Positions 28,520 to 38,469 are shown, counted from the first letter of the stretch. The stretch: DNA of 64,000 nt from Enterococcus avium ATCC 14025 (GCF_000406965.1 NZ_KE136362.1:161641-225640); one strand, 5' to 3'. Made by a program: numbers and translations. The notes: generated by a model not told the origin, from the letters alone.

Positions 28520-29887
28520 TTGGAAAACCGTTATGCGATTATTTTAGCAGCGGGTAAGGGAACCCGCATGAAATCAAAATTATACAAAGTCTTGCATCCA
28601 GTTGCAGGAAAACCAATGGTGGAACACATTATTGAACGGGTGGTTGAGACACAGCCAACAGACATCGTAACGATTGTTGGTCATGGCGCGGAAATGGTTA
28701 AGGAACAATTGGGTGATCGTAGCCGATATGCGTTACAGGCAGAACAACTTGGAACAGGCCATGCGGTGATGCAAGCGGCAGAATTTTTAAAGGGCAAACA
28801 AGGGACAACTTTAGTCATTAGCGGAGATACACCATTACTTACCACGCAAACATTGAATAATCTATTTGATTATCATCAAGGCAAAAAGGCTAGTGCGACG
28901 ATTCTGACTGCTCATGCAGAAGATCCAACAGGCTACGGACGCATTTTACGCGACCATGTCGGCATCGTGGAAAAAATTGTTGAACAAAAAGATGCGACTC
29001 CAGAAGAAGCGCGAACTCAAGAAATCAATACAGGAACCTATTGCTTTGATAATGAACAGTTATTTGCGGCATTAGAAAAAATAGGCACCAATAATGCACA
29101 AGGTGAATACTACTTAACCGATATTGTTGAAATTTTAAAAAATGACGGTCAAACGGTTGCAGCTTATAAAACGGATGATTTTGAAGAATCGCTGGGTGTC
29201 AACGATCGAATCGCTTTAGCGAATGCGAATGAATTGATGCGTCGCCGTATTAATAAGCAGCACATGGTTAATGGCGTGACATTCATTGATCCTGCGACGA
29301 CATATATTGATGCTGGTATCGAGATCGGTTCTGATACCATTATCGAGCCAGGAGTGCAAATCCAAGGAAATACAGTGATTGGCTCTGACTGTATTATTGG
29401 TGCTCACTCGAAAATTGTTGATAGCACAATTGAAGACAAGGTGGAAATCAAATCTTCTGTCATCGAAGAAGCAATTGTGAGAAAAAATGCGGACGTTGGT
29501 CCACACGCACACTTGCGTCCAAAATCAGATATTGGTGAAAATGCTCATATCGGGAATTACGTAGAGATCAAAAAAGCCACGATTGGTGAAAATACCAAAG
29601 TAGGCCATTTAACTTATGTTGGTGATGCAACTCTTGGAAAAGATATCAATGTCGGCTGCGGTGTTGTTTTTGTTAATTACGATGGAAAGAACAAACATCA
29701 CACCAACGTAGGAGATCACGTCTTTATTGGTTCGGGAACCAATATTATTGCGCCAGTTACTATTGCTGAGAATAGTGTGACAGCAGCAGGTTCAACGATT
29801 ACTGACGATATTGCTGAAGGCGACATGGCAATTGCTCGTGCTCGCCAAGTAAACAAAGAAGGTTATGCGAGTCGATTGCCATTTTAA
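28520..29887 (+). CDS. glmU: Bifunctional UDP-N-acetylglucosamine pyrophosphorylase / glucosamine-1-phosphate N-acetyltransferase
   Basis: 455 aa. The N-terminal uridyltransferase opens with [19 protein letters not shown] and the C-terminal half is a left-handed beta-helix acetyltransferase (from about residue 250). It makes UDP-GlcNAc for peptidoglycan and wall polymers. The start is TTG after ATAGGAG. purR-glmU-prs order is conserved across enterococci and bacilli. Confidence 0.97.
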   Translation: MENRYAIILAAGKGTRMKSKLYKVLHPVAGKPMVEHIIERVVETQPTDIVTIVGHGAEMVKEQLGDRSRYALQAEQLGTGHAVMQAAEFLKGKQGTTLVISGDTPLLTTQTLNNLFDYHQGKKASATILTAHAEDPTGYGRILRDHVGIVEKIVEQKDATPEEARTQEINTGTYCFDNEQLFAALEKIGTNNAQGEYYLTDIVEILKNDGQTVAAYKTDDFEESLGVNDRIALANANELMRRRINKQHMVNGVTFIDPATTYIDAGIEIGSDTIIEPGVQIQGNTVIGSDCIIGAHSKIVDSTIEDKVEIKSSVIEEAIVRKNADVGPHAHLRPKSDIGENAHIGNYVEIKKATIGENTKVGHLTYVGDATLGKDINVGCGVVFVNYDGKNKHHTNVGDHVFIGSGTNIIAPVTIAENSVTAAGSTITDDIAEGDMAIARARQVNKEGYASRLPF

Positions 29888-29984
29888 GGGAATTCTCTTG
29901 ATTTCTTAAAAGGAAATGACTAGTATTTTATTTGAAATGGTATATAATCGGTAGCGTATGCTTAAAAAGAAAGTGGAGGTCCCC

Positions 29985-30956
29985 ATGTCGAAACATTATT
30001 TTGATCCAAGATTGAAAATTTTTGCTTTGAATTCAAATCGTCCCTTAGCTGAGAAAATTGCTGAAGAAGTTGGTGTTGAACTAGGAAAAAGTTCTGTTAC
30101 CCAATTTAGCGATGGTGAAATTCAAGTAAACATTGAAGAAAGTATTCGTGGCTGTCATGTTTATGTTGTTCAGTCTACAAGTAGTCCGGTAAATGATAAT
30201 CTGATGGAACTTTTGATTATGATTGATGCCTTGAAACGTGCGAGTGCCAAAACAATCAACGTCGTAATGCCTTATTATGGTTATGCCCGTCAGGATCGTA
30301 AAGCACGTGCGCGGGAACCAATTACTGCTAAGCTTGTTGCAAACATGATCGAAAAAGCTGGTGCGACACGTTTATTGACTTTAGATCTCCATGCTTCGCA
30401 AATCCAAGGGTTCTTTGATATCCCTGTGGATCATTTAATGGGTGCACCATTGATTGCGGATTACTTCTTAGAAAAAGGTATTTGCGGCGACGATGTCGTG
30501 GTTGTTTCACCTGACCATGGCGGGGTTACACGTGCACGTAAATTAGCAGAATTCTTAAAAGCACCAATTGCCATCATCGACAAACGCCGTCCGAAAGCGA
30601 ACGTTGCGGAAGTGATGAACATTATTGGTAAAGTAGACGGCAAAACCTGTGTCATTATCGATGACATGATTGATACTGCAGGAACGATTACTCTAGCTGC
30701 CAATGCGTTGAAAGAAGCTGGCGCAAAACAGGTCTACGCTTCATGTACTCATCCGGTGTTATCAGGTCCAGCAATGCAAAGAATCCAAGATTCTGCGATC
30801 GAGCATTTAGTCGTAACAGATTCAATCTACTTATCTGACGAACGTAAAATCGATAAGATCGATGAAATCAGTGTGGGTGAATTAATGGGAGATGCAATCA
30901 AACGTATCCACGAGAACAAACCAGTTAGCCCACTATTTGAAACACATAAAAAATAA
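29985..30956 (+). CDS. prs: Ribose-phosphate pyrophosphokinase (PRPP synthase)
   Basis: 323 aa. It carries the catalytic and ribose-5-P elements [17 protein letters not shown] and the PRPP-binding [12 protein letters not shown]. It makes PRPP for purines, pyrimidines, NAD and amino acids. GGAGG precedes the ATG at 29985, giving [12 protein letters not shown] -10 TATAAT at 29943-29948 suggests an additional promoter between glmU and prs, though the -35 is poor. A good terminator follows. Confidence 0.96.
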   Translation: MSKHYFDPRLKIFALNSNRPLAEKIAEEVGVELGKSSVTQFSDGEIQVNIEESIRGCHVYVVQSTSSPVNDNLMELLIMIDALKRASAKTINVVMPYYGYARQDRKARAREPITAKLVANMIEKAGATRLLTLDLHASQIQGFFDIPVDHLMGAPLIADYFLEKGICGDDVVVVSPDHGGVTRARKLAEFLKAPIAIIDKRRPKANVAEVMNIIGKVDGKTCVIIDDMIDTAGTITLAANALKEAGAKQVYASCTHPVLSGPAMQRIQDSAIEHLVVTDSIYLSDERKIDKIDEISVGELMGDAIKRIHENKPVSPLFETHKK

Positions 30957-30967
30957 ATCTATTGTAT

Positions 30968-30998
30968 GAGGTACTCCAGCTGGGGTGCCTCTTTTTGT
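30968..30998 (+). terminator. Terminator after prs
   Basis: GAGGTACTCC-AGCT-GGGGTGCCTC followed by TTTTT. Confidence 0.92.
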
Positions 30999-31110
30999 GT
31001 CTAAACTATTTTTGAAAATTTTGCTGATTAAAGAAATTTGATTAAACGCTTTCTCACTTGATTTCTTCTGATATGATAATAAGTAGAAGAAGGAAACTGG
31101 GGAGGACAAC

Positions 31111-33537
31111 ATGCAAAAAAGAATGGATCGGATTTCTATGGCTGCGGGCTATGGAATGCTAATAATCGCTGTATTTCTTAAAATAATCGGTGGTGTGAAT
31201 CAGCGATTCAGCTTGGTTGAGGTCTGGATTCGCAGCTTGATTAGCGGAAATTTTCTGCATTTTTGGCAAACGGAGTTTTCTTCAGGCATCGGTGTATTAG
31301 TTGGCACAGGTGCGTTTCTGTTATTACTGCTAGCCTACGTCTTTGACAGCTTATTGTTAACCTGCCATCGAAAAATCGTCCTCTTGCAATCTGCTAAAGT
31401 TGCCTGGCTCTATTTCACAATGTTCTTCTATTTTATTTTCATTCAATTCTATTCAAGCAGCATTTGGTTGGTTCTGCTTCTTATAATCGGAGCGTTAGAA
31501 TTTCTTTTAAATCGCTATTTGGATGATAAAATCGAGCGAGATCGAAAATATGCTGAGTCGCAAAAAATCGAAAAACAGCGCAACGAAGATCGTAAACGAC
31601 GTTTGGCTTTTCCGGGAAAGTATCCGCCTTTGTTTCATCAGGTTATTCGAAAAAATTTCCATTTCTATCGAAAAAATTATTTTTTGATAATCTTTGCAAA
31701 CACATTAGTTTTCTTTTCATTAGTAATTCTTTTTTTCGCCTATCAGAAATTTAGCGGCAGTCACACCCAAGAGACAGTTTTCAATAAAACGGGACTCCTA
31801 CGTATTTTAATCGAATCCGGCGGTGTTCTTCTAATCTTGTTATTATTGTTCTTATCATTTATGGACGGCTTATATATTGATTTTAAGGCAAAGCACATGG
31901 AATTATTCATTCAGCTGGGAATCCGCAAAAAAACGTTTCTAATTATGTTGATTGAAGAGTTTAGTCTTTGTGCCTTGTCGGGTGTGGTGTTTGGGGGAAG
32001 CCTTAGCTTGCTAATTACTAGAGCATTTACTAGTATTGGCTGGGCTTTATTGTTGTACACAGGGTTAATTATTTTAGCGATGGCTTTTCATCAGGAAAAA
32101 ATCTTACGCTTAATTCAATTTAAACCTCGGGAGCAAACCAAAGCAGACCGTCCAAATCATCGTTTGTCACCAGTATTTCTGTTAATCGGTTTGCTGGCGT
32201 TAGCTGTTACTTTCTGGTGGTTTCATCGAAGAAAATCTGCTGAAACCTTGTTAGTTATTAGTACGCTAATCATTGCTTTGTGGGGGCTTTTCCTTGGTAT
32301 TGGCGGTTTTTATGTAAAACGTAGACGGGAAAAAATCACCCTCCTGCTTTCTCGCAATGATTTATTCTATCGTTTTCACAAAAGTATCAATGTTCTCATG
32401 TTAGTGTCCCTTTTACAAGTTTTGATAGCGGGGATCTTTCTGCCTCGCGTGGTCACTTTTCAACAAACTGCTGTCGACAATTTATTTCCGTATGATGTGG
32501 TAGCGAAGGTCAAATCAACAGAATTTCAACAAGTTGAAAAATCGTTGAATCAGGAAAAGGCCCTGTGGAAAAGCTATCCTTTCTTTCCAGTAACGTCTGT
32601 GGACGGTGATCCGGAATGGGAAGTTTTTGGTACAGTGCGGCCGGTGATGTTTATTCAAGGACAGCATATTGGAGTGTCTGAAACAACTTATCAACAACTA
32701 CGACAGGCAAATGATTTGGAGAAACAACCTTTACATTTAAAAAAAGGGCAGTGGCATGTCGTTTATCAACAGGCAATTAGTATCCGTGGACAACCGATCG
32801 ATTGGGACCCGCAAAGCGTTCGATCGCGGTTACGAATTGGGACACCATTAGAGAGCTACAACACAACCAATGTCGATGTGATTTTCCCGATGCGTACAAT
32901 CAAAAGCCAAGAACGCTTGATACTAACTGGAATGTTTCAACGTGGATTACAGGAAAATATTCTAGTTGTTGCAGATGAAGAATTTGCGACTTTATCTAAA
33001 AAAGATCAACCAAATCAGTTGTTTTTGATTCACAGAGATAAAAAAATTGCTCATGCATTAAATTTTTTAAATCAAAAATATGTAGACGACAAGCGTTGGG
33101 ATGATACGATCGAACCTGTATATGAAAAGACGCAACGGAAAAGTAATGTTGTCTCTGAAAATTATCTACAAGTCTTGCTTTTAATCTTTACTATAGTCAT
33201 CTGCATCTTCATGAGTGTGGGATTGATAGTAGCCAAATTTGAAAGCGAAGAAACTCGTTTGATCGAACGCAGACGACTGTTGGATCAATTAGGTATGAGA
33301 CAGAAAGAACAGCGAAGTGTTTTGAAACGTCAGGTTGGATTTTTCACAGTCTTGCCATTAGCTGTTGGTTTTCTGCTCAGTCTGGGTTTTATCGGAATCA
33401 TGGGAAGACTGCGCTTCTTCTCGATGTCAGAATGGCTGCAGTTCGGAGGTATCTTTTTATTGGATTTTGGGATTTACTTATTCGTATGGGGAACTATCGC
33501 AAGTTTGATCTACCGCAGAATTGAAAAGTGGAGGTAA
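31111..33537 (+). CDS. ABC transporter permease with FtsX domains and extra N-terminal helices
   Basis: 808 aa and very hydrophobic. I count about 14 membrane helices: four at the N-terminus (within 1-140), a basic cytosolic stretch (RYLDDKIERDRKYAESQK...), then the FtsX/MacB-type core with a large extracytoplasmic region (about 455-685) between the two halves. BceB-type permeases usually have ten helices and about 650 aa, so the four N-terminal helices are an addition. The ATPase follows 4 bases after the stop codon. No two-component system is adjacent. Export of, or defence against, a peptide or lipid is possible, but the substrate is unknown. Confidence 0.8.
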   Translation: MQKRMDRISMAAGYGMLIIAVFLKIIGGVNQRFSLVEVWIRSLISGNFLHFWQTEFSSGIGVLVGTGAFLLLLLAYVFDSLLLTCHRKIVLLQSAKVAWLYFTMFFYFIFIQFYSSSIWLVLLLIIGALEFLLNRYLDDKIERDRKYAESQKIEKQRNEDRKRRLAFPGKYPPLFHQVIRKNFHFYRKNYFLIIFANTLVFFSLVILFFAYQKFSGSHTQETVFNKTGLLRILIESGGVLLILLLLFLSFMDGLYIDFKAKHMELFIQLGIRKKTFLIMLIEEFSLCALSGVVFGGSLSLLITRAFTSIGWALLLYTGLIILAMAFHQEKILRLIQFKPREQTKADRPNHRLSPVFLLIGLLALAVTFWWFHRRKSAETLLVISTLIIALWGLFLGIGGFYVKRRREKITLLLSRNDLFYRFHKSINVLMLVSLLQVLIAGIFLPRVVTFQQTAVDNLFPYDVVAKVKSTEFQQVEKSLNQEKALWKSYPFFPVTSVDGDPEWEVFGTVRPVMFIQGQHIGVSETTYQQLRQANDLEKQPLHLKKGQWHVVYQQAISIRGQPIDWDPQSVRSRLRIGTPLESYNTTNVDVIFPMRTIKSQERLILTGMFQRGLQENILVVADEEFATLSKKDQPNQLFLIHRDKKIAHALNFLNQKYVDDKRWDDTIEPVYEKTQRKSNVVSENYLQVLLLIFTIVICIFMSVGLIVAKFESEETRLIERRRLLDQLGMRQKEQRSVLKRQVGFFTVLPLAVGFLLSLGFIGIMGRLRFFSMSEWLQFGGIFLLDFGIYLFVWGTIASLIYRRIEKWR

Positions 33538-33541
33538 GCAA

Positions 33542-34261
33542 ATGACGCCAATTATCAAAGCCGCAAATATTACTAAAAATTATGGACAGCAAGAAGTCTT
33601 AAAGGGAATCGATTTGCTGATCGCCCCTGGCGATTTTACTTGTATCATGGGGCGTTCTGGTTGTGGGAAAACCACATTATTGAAAATATTGGGGCTGATG
33701 CACCCACCAACCACTGGAGATGTCTTTTTTGAGGAAAGACTAACGCATGAACTTTTTCCAGATGAAATTTCTGACATTCGCAGAAGAAAGATTGGCTTCG
33801 TTTTTCAGGATTTCAATTTGATGGAAAGTATCACTGTGCGGGAAAATATTCTTTTACCCGCAATTTTGGATAAGCAAGACGTTACAAAATCGGAAGAACG
33901 AATGCAGCCATTCTTTCAAGTGCTGCGAATTGAACATCTATTGGGAAAACTTCCTCACGAGTTGTCAGTAGGAGAAAAACAACGAGCTGCGATTTGCCGA
34001 GCATTGATAAATCAGCCGCAAATTATTTTAGCGGATGAGCCAACTGGGAATTTAGACAGCAATGCGGGAGCCGAAGTAATCAACATTTTTCAGCGTATTA
34101 ATCAAGAATTAGGCATCACCATTGTCATGATCACTCATGACAGCAAAGTTGCTCAAGCGGCTAGAGAGGTCATCTTTTTAAAGGACGGTCAAATCTATGA
34201 TCGACTAATCAATACTGCTGGAAGCGAAGCTCAAATCGCAGAGAAAATGTTGGAAGTTTAA
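33542..34261 (+). CDS. ABC transporter ATP-binding protein (LolD/MacB/BceA type)
   Basis: 239 aa. Walker A is GRSGCGKTT, the signature is LSVGEKQR (V replacing the usual G), Walker B is IILADEPTGNLD and the H-loop is MITHD. The ADEPTGNLDS form is typical of the MacB/BceA/LolD class that drives mechanotransmission permeases. It partners the 808-aa permease immediately upstream. The ATG at 33542 follows GGAGGTAAGC. Confidence 0.9.
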   Translation: MTPIIKAANITKNYGQQEVLKGIDLLIAPGDFTCIMGRSGCGKTTLLKILGLMHPPTTGDVFFEERLTHELFPDEISDIRRRKIGFVFQDFNLMESITVRENILLPAILDKQDVTKSEERMQPFFQVLRIEHLLGKLPHELSVGEKQRAAICRALINQPQIILADEPTGNLDSNAGAEVINIFQRINQELGITIVMITHDSKVAQAAREVIFLKDGQIYDRLINTAGSEAQIAEKMLEV

Positions 34262-34270
34262 TTGAAAGAT

Positions 34271-34315
34271 AAAAACAAGAGAGTGCCCTGAATATCAGGC
34301 GCTCTCTTGTTTTTA
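34271..34315. terminator. Terminator after the ABC pair
   Basis: AAAAACAAGAGAG[T]GCC pairs with GGC[G]CTCTCTTGTTTTT around CTGAATATCA, giving T-tracts on both strands. Confidence 0.92.
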
Positions 34316-34345
34316 TTACTACTACTGGCAACCTGCCAAAAAGAC

Positions 34346-34504
34346 AAAAAAAAGGGCTCATCGGTGGGTGGCCGATGAGCAAAGGAGTTAAAAAATGAAA
34401 AAGTGTTAGGGTTGTTTGTTGGTATGTTTATATAATAGCAACGATATGTGAATTATTTATGAATGAAGCTTGGCAGAAGATTAAAAAAAATAGGTCGAAA
34501 TAAA
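34346..34504. repeat. Hairpin/ribosome-binding-site repeat, copy 1
   Basis: Order on the plus strand: A-tract, perfect 9-bp hairpin GCTCATCGG-TGGGTGG-CCGATGAGC (34356-34380), AAAGGAG directly abutting it, and ATG AAA AAG TGT TAG (34395-34409, encoding MKKC). Then GGTTGTTTGTTGGTATG and TATATAATAGCAAC follow. About 60 further bases are shared only with copy 2. Read on the minus strand, the same hairpin followed by CCCTTTTTTTT is a textbook intrinsic terminator. No family is recognised. Confidence 0.85.
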
Positions 34505-34604
34505 GTTCAGTAGACATTGAGCAGTAAACAGTGAAATAAATGAGGTTTCTCCGTAGTACACGTGGATCGTTTAATTAGCCTTGTTGATCATTTGAAGGAG
34601 CAAA

Positions 34605-34764
34605 CAAAAAAAGGGCTCATCGGTGGGTGGCCGATGAGCAAAGGAGTTAAAAAAATGAAAAAGTGTTAGGGTTGTTTGTTGGTATGCTTATATAATAGCA
34701 ACGATATGTGAATTATTTATGAACGAAGCTTGGTAGAAGATTTAAAAAAATAGGTCGAAATAAA
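34605..34764. repeat. Hairpin/ribosome-binding-site repeat, copy 2
   Basis: The hairpin at 34615-34639 is identical to copy 1 and lies 259 bases after it. The ATG is at 34655 with one extra A in the spacer, and the mini-ORF MKKC is retained (34655-34669). A T-to-C change in GGTATGCTTATATAA is shared with copy 3. Similarity to copy 1 extends to the TAGGTCGAAATAAA end. Unrelated A/T-rich DNA separates the copies. Confidence 0.85.
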
Positions 34765-34894
34765 ATTGAGCTATTCATTAATAGTTAGATCAAAAAAATA
34801 ATTAAATCCCCTTATATAGTTATTTCATTCATATGTTGAAGCTTTATTTCATTGTGCAGCTAAACTTCTAAAGGAATCATAGAACAAATCTAAA

Positions 34895-34989
34895 CAAAAA
34901 AAGAGCTCATCGGTGGGTGGCCGATGAGCAAAGGAGTTAAAAAATGAAAAAGTGTTAGGGTTGTTTGTTGGTATGCTTATATAATAGCA
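34895..34989. repeat. Hairpin/ribosome-binding-site repeat, copy 3 (short form)
   Basis: The hairpin is at 34905-34929, 290 bases after copy 2, and the mini-ORF at 34944-34958. Similarity stops after TATATAATAGCAAC, which defines the minimal conserved unit as about 95-105 bases from the A-tract to that point. The rest of the gap to 35399 has no gene I can support. Confidence 0.85.
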
Positions 34990-35351
34990 ACTACTTATGA
35001 ATAAAATATGACGAAAGACTAGCGAAACCATTAATTTATAAAAAATAAAATACAGAAAAACTTATAGGGTTTCACACCATTATTTTAGAATTTTATAAAT
35101 TATCCAATTATATTAACTAAAAGGAGTTGTTATAATTCTTTATCCCAATAATTTTATGAAATGAAAAATAAAAGGTAAAGAGGTTGTGACTGAAGTGGTC
35201 AGCTTCAAAAAGGAGTTTCCAAAAATACAATGATGTAGGAAGGGATGTTGAATGGTACCTACTCGTTGCTTTTCGAGTTTATGTGAGATTTTGGCTTATT
35301 TTTCTAAATAGCTACTTCTGGAACATCAAGAACATCGTTTATTCAGAAAAA

Positions 35352-35391
35352 AGAGCTATGACAAGACTTTTGTCATGGCTCTCTCGTTTTT
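35352..35391. terminator. Terminator of the Mga-like gene
   Basis: AGAGCTATGACAA pairs with TTGTCATGGCTCT (one G-U) around GACTT. An A-tract precedes it and a T-tract follows, so it works on either strand. It lies just downstream of the reverse-strand regulator. Confidence 0.88.
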
Positions 35392-35399
35392 AATAGCAA

Positions 35400-36902
35400 T
35401 TATTCATAAACACGGTTTTTCTTGTCGTAAATATTACGCAATTCTAAATATAATGGAACAAGCTCGTTTTTTGTATAAGGAAAATCCAGTTGGAATAACG
35501 GAATATTTGGTTTTTCCTTTCTTAATAGTGAGGAAGAGCTGATAATCAAATCATAATCATCCTTCAGTGATACATCGTATGGCTCAGCATCAATGAAGCG
35601 CAGATCCTCAAGGAAACGATACAAGTCACGAACGAAAATCGCATTATGCTCTAATGCAATACCAACTTTTAGATTATGTGCGTAAGGAAATTGATTAAAG
35701 TAAGGCAATAACAAACGCTTAAAGGCTCGAGTAATCATCGGATGAACCGAACTTATAAAGCTGTAGGATGGATTTTCCTTCGTCATTTGCATGAAATTTT
35801 GAATGTTCTGGAATAAAATATATTCACCGCGAGTTTGTTTAGCATTTGGGTCTAAGACTAATTCAATCATGCTTGGGAATGGCTGGCGGAAAATAAAGTA
35901 ACCAAAGGTGATATTCAACATATTTGAAACAACCAATGGATCATCCATGATGTCGGGCCGATCCGGGAATAAGACTTTCTTAGCAAAGTTCCGAAATTCC
36001 GTTACAAAATCATTTACTGGATTTGGACGTGAATCAAAATCATGGAGTGCTTGTTTCATACTTTGATCGTCACGAATCGTATAGAAAGGTGAATAATGAG
36101 CTAAGAAATAAATAAAACTGGTTTCACCCTTTAATTGACGTGTTGTCATTGGCATGTCAATTAGATCGCGTAATGATGTGAAATCATAATATGGATTATC
36201 CTTCATCAAAAAATTGTAGCGAGGATCATATTTTGTGAATTTCTTTTTCTGTACTCGCACCATATTAATGCTAGTAAATAATTTGATTTCTTGAGTACCA
36301 AAGTAAGTTTGTGATAACGGAAAATAGTCTTTATAGGTATCAATTATTTTAGTTAATTGATGTTTGTCAACATTTATTGGACATTCAATTCCACGAGTTC
36401 CCAGCCATAAAAGATCAAATAAAGCTAAACGAATCAAACGTTCATCGCCGGACATACCGGCCTCTGTATATGTAAAGCGAATATTGAATCGTTTCAAGTG
36501 TTTTTTCAATTTATCGATTTTCCGAGAAACTGTGGAACGACTCACAAAATACTTTTCACAAAATTGTTCGATTGTTGGATTCGCATCATTTAAGAAGTAT
36601 AGGATGAACTGGAATGGCACTGCTTGCTGCAGTAAGTGATAACGATATTCATCAACCGTGGCATTGAGGTTTTCTAGATTCAGTTTGCCGGCACGCATCA
36701 TAATTGTTTCGTGATCCGGTCGTATTTCTGCTAATTCCTGATCTACTTCATTCAGTTCAATGACGCTTTGCTGGTAATTTAAATCTAAATCTTCTGACAA
36801 TTGACTAATCGCTAAAATCTTTTTGGTAGATTGGTTTAAGTATTTAAAAATATTAAAACGCAAGAGGAGCGACGCATCAAACATAAGTTCCTCATATAAC
36901 AT
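35400..36902 (-). CDS. Mga-like stand-alone transcriptional regulator
   Basis: 500 aa. The N-terminal third carries two helix-turn-helix regions: about 20-60 (STKKILAISQLSEDLDLNYQQSV) and about 100-145, the Mga-type TIEQFCEKYFVSRSTVSRKI. The middle resembles PRD modules and the C-terminus an EIIB-like fold (around DVSLKDDYDLIISSSSLL), as in Mga/AtxA regulators, which respond to sugar status through phosphorylation. AAAGGAGGAAAACAG precedes the ATG at 36902. Its target is unknown. The adjacent loci are the triple repeat region and the IS110 element, which lies in its upstream DNA. Confidence 0.85.
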   Translation of the reverse strand: MLYEELMFDASLLLRFNIFKYLNQSTKKILAISQLSEDLDLNYQQSVIELNEVDQELAEIRPDHETIMMRAGKLNLENLNATVDEYRYHLLQQAVPFQFILYFLNDANPTIEQFCEKYFVSRSTVSRKIDKLKKHLKRFNIRFTYTEAGMSGDERLIRLALFDLLWLGTRGIECPINVDKHQLTKIIDTYKDYFPLSQTYFGTQEIKLFTSINMVRVQKKKFTKYDPRYNFLMKDNPYYDFTSLRDLIDMPMTTRQLKGETSFIYFLAHYSPFYTIRDDQSMKQALHDFDSRPNPVNDFVTEFRNFAKKVLFPDRPDIMDDPLVVSNMLNITFGYFIFRQPFPSMIELVLDPNAKQTRGEYILFQNIQNFMQMTKENPSYSFISSVHPMITRAFKRLLLPYFNQFPYAHNLKVGIALEHNAIFVRDLYRFLEDLRFIDAEPYDVSLKDDYDLIISSSSLLRKEKPNIPLFQLDFPYTKNELVPLYLELRNIYDKKNRVYE

Positions 36903-37197
36903 CTGTTTTCCTCCTTTATTAAATTCGGTCATTAATCTGAATTTTTTTAAGCATATTTCTTCTTTATTGTACTTTATTTACCAAAACCTGTCAGTTATTA
37001 ACCGATAAAAAGTGAGTAATATTATATAGGGAAAAACAATTTTCATGCTATTCTAAGAAAGTCTAGTGGTAATAAGTCAAGATAATTTTTCAAAAGATTT
37101 TTAAAGGTAGTTAATTTTTGAAGCGCACTGAACTAAACCCGACCAAAATTAAAAATTTTTTCGGGTACTTCCAAGGATTAGCGTCAATAACATACTG

Positions 37198-38448
37198 TTA
37201 TTTATCTATCACGCTCCTTGGTGGCATATAGAGTTGATGGTTACGTAGTAGCGTATCCACCAGACGCGTAAATTTTCTTGCGGTTAGTACGATGGCTCGT
37301 TTGTGTTTATGCTTGGGTGTTTCAGCGTATTTTTTCTTATAATACGCATGGTACTCAGGCTCGTATCTCCTTACGGAGTTGGTGGCTTCAACTAGATAAT
37401 AACGGAGATAACGATTGCCTCGTTTGGCCATAGGAGTATTTTCATACTCAGAGTTACCTGATTGGTTCTGTCGCCAATATAAACCGGCATATTTAGCCAA
37501 TTTGCTTTCATCTGAAAAGCGATTGATAGGGCCAATTTCAGCGAGTATACCCGCAGCATAAACAGGACCGATTCCTGGAATACTGGTTAAACATTGATAT
37601 TCAGGTAGCACAACGACTAAATCGTCAATGGCTTTGTCTAAGTCTTTAATTAACTTTTCAAGACTACGAATTTCTTTGGCTAGAACACCCAAAACAATAT
37701 CTACAGAGTCCTGATGGACTTTTCCTAACCGGTAGGAACTACGTATGGCTTTAGAAATTGCCTTTGCAATTCCTTCGGGATTTTTAAAACGATACTTCCC
37801 TAGTTTTTGAATTAGGTTCGCAAACTCTTCTAATGACAGTTCGGCAAGTTGGTCCATTGTGTAATCTTCCGTCATTAGAGTTACTAATGTGGCACTTAAA
37901 ACGGATCCACCTTCTGCTTTTAGTTCTTTAGAAAGCGTGTTGCATTTATAATAAATGTTTTCGATAAAGTGTTGCTTTGTACGAACCAGCTGTTTAATTA
38001 GCTGATAACGCGTTCTAGTTAAGTGTTGGAGGGCAAGGTATTCTTCCTCTTTAATGATGGAGTTGACTTGCCTTTGGATGCGAAAATAGTCAGCGATATA
38101 AAAAGCATCAATTTGATCGTTTTTGTTTTCTTCAAAAATATCACGATACTTTTTAATTTTATTTGGTTGTTCAACTGAAACCATAAGGTTCAATTGATTT
38201 AACTCAAGATCTTCTTTAAAAAACATAGCTGGATGAAAGCTATATAAAGATGTGGCCTCCATTCCAATCACTAAGCTCTCTATCTCAAATTTTTGAGAAA
38301 ATTCGAGAATGTATTCTTTGATCTGGCTTGCGCCAAGTTGACTATTTCCATAAGATGCTTCTTTTAAAACAGAGCAAGTTGAATCGTCTGTCATAAAGCA
38401 AGCATCTAATTTTTCAGAACTAACGTCTAAACCGACAAATAGTTTCAT
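37198..38448 (-). CDS. IS110-family transposase (DEDD recombinase)
   Basis: 416 aa and intact. The RuvC-like N-terminal domain has the acidic set D8 (GLDVS), E64 (GMEATS) and D111/D114 (NDQIDA), with the last two spaced three apart as in characterised members. A coiled region follows, then the Transposase_20 domain, with the helix-hairpin-helix SIPGIGPVYAAGILAEIG and the serine motif QSG (S330) thought to be the nucleophile. GAAAGGAGGT precedes the ATG. No frameshift is seen, so the element could be active. Confidence 0.95.
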   Translation of the reverse strand: MKLFVGLDVSSEKLDACFMTDDSTCSVLKEASYGNSQLGASQIKEYILEFSQKFEIESLVIGMEATSLYSFHPAMFFKEDLELNQLNLMVSVEQPNKIKKYRDIFEENKNDQIDAFYIADYFRIQRQVNSIIKEEEYLALQHLTRTRYQLIKQLVRTKQHFIENIYYKCNTLSKELKAEGGSVLSATLVTLMTEDYTMDQLAELSLEEFANLIQKLGKYRFKNPEGIAKAISKAIRSSYRLGKVHQDSVDIVLGVLAKEIRSLEKLIKDLDKAIDDLVVVLPEYQCLTSIPGIGPVYAAGILAEIGPINRFSDESKLAKYAGLYWRQNQSGNSEYENTPMAKRGNRYLRYYLVEATNSVRRYEPEYHAYYKKKYAETPKHKHKRAIVLTARKFTRLVDTLLRNHQLYMPPRSVIDK

Positions 38449-38469
38449 GTGGAAGGACCTCCTTTCATT

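Noticed and set aside
34430..34436. TATAAT in each repeat as a forward promoter
   Set aside because: No acceptable -35 lies 16-18 bases upstream in any copy; spacing from TTGTTT is only 13.
34346..34989. CRISPR array
   Set aside because: Only three units, each about 100-160 bp, with spacers of unequal length and no cas genes.
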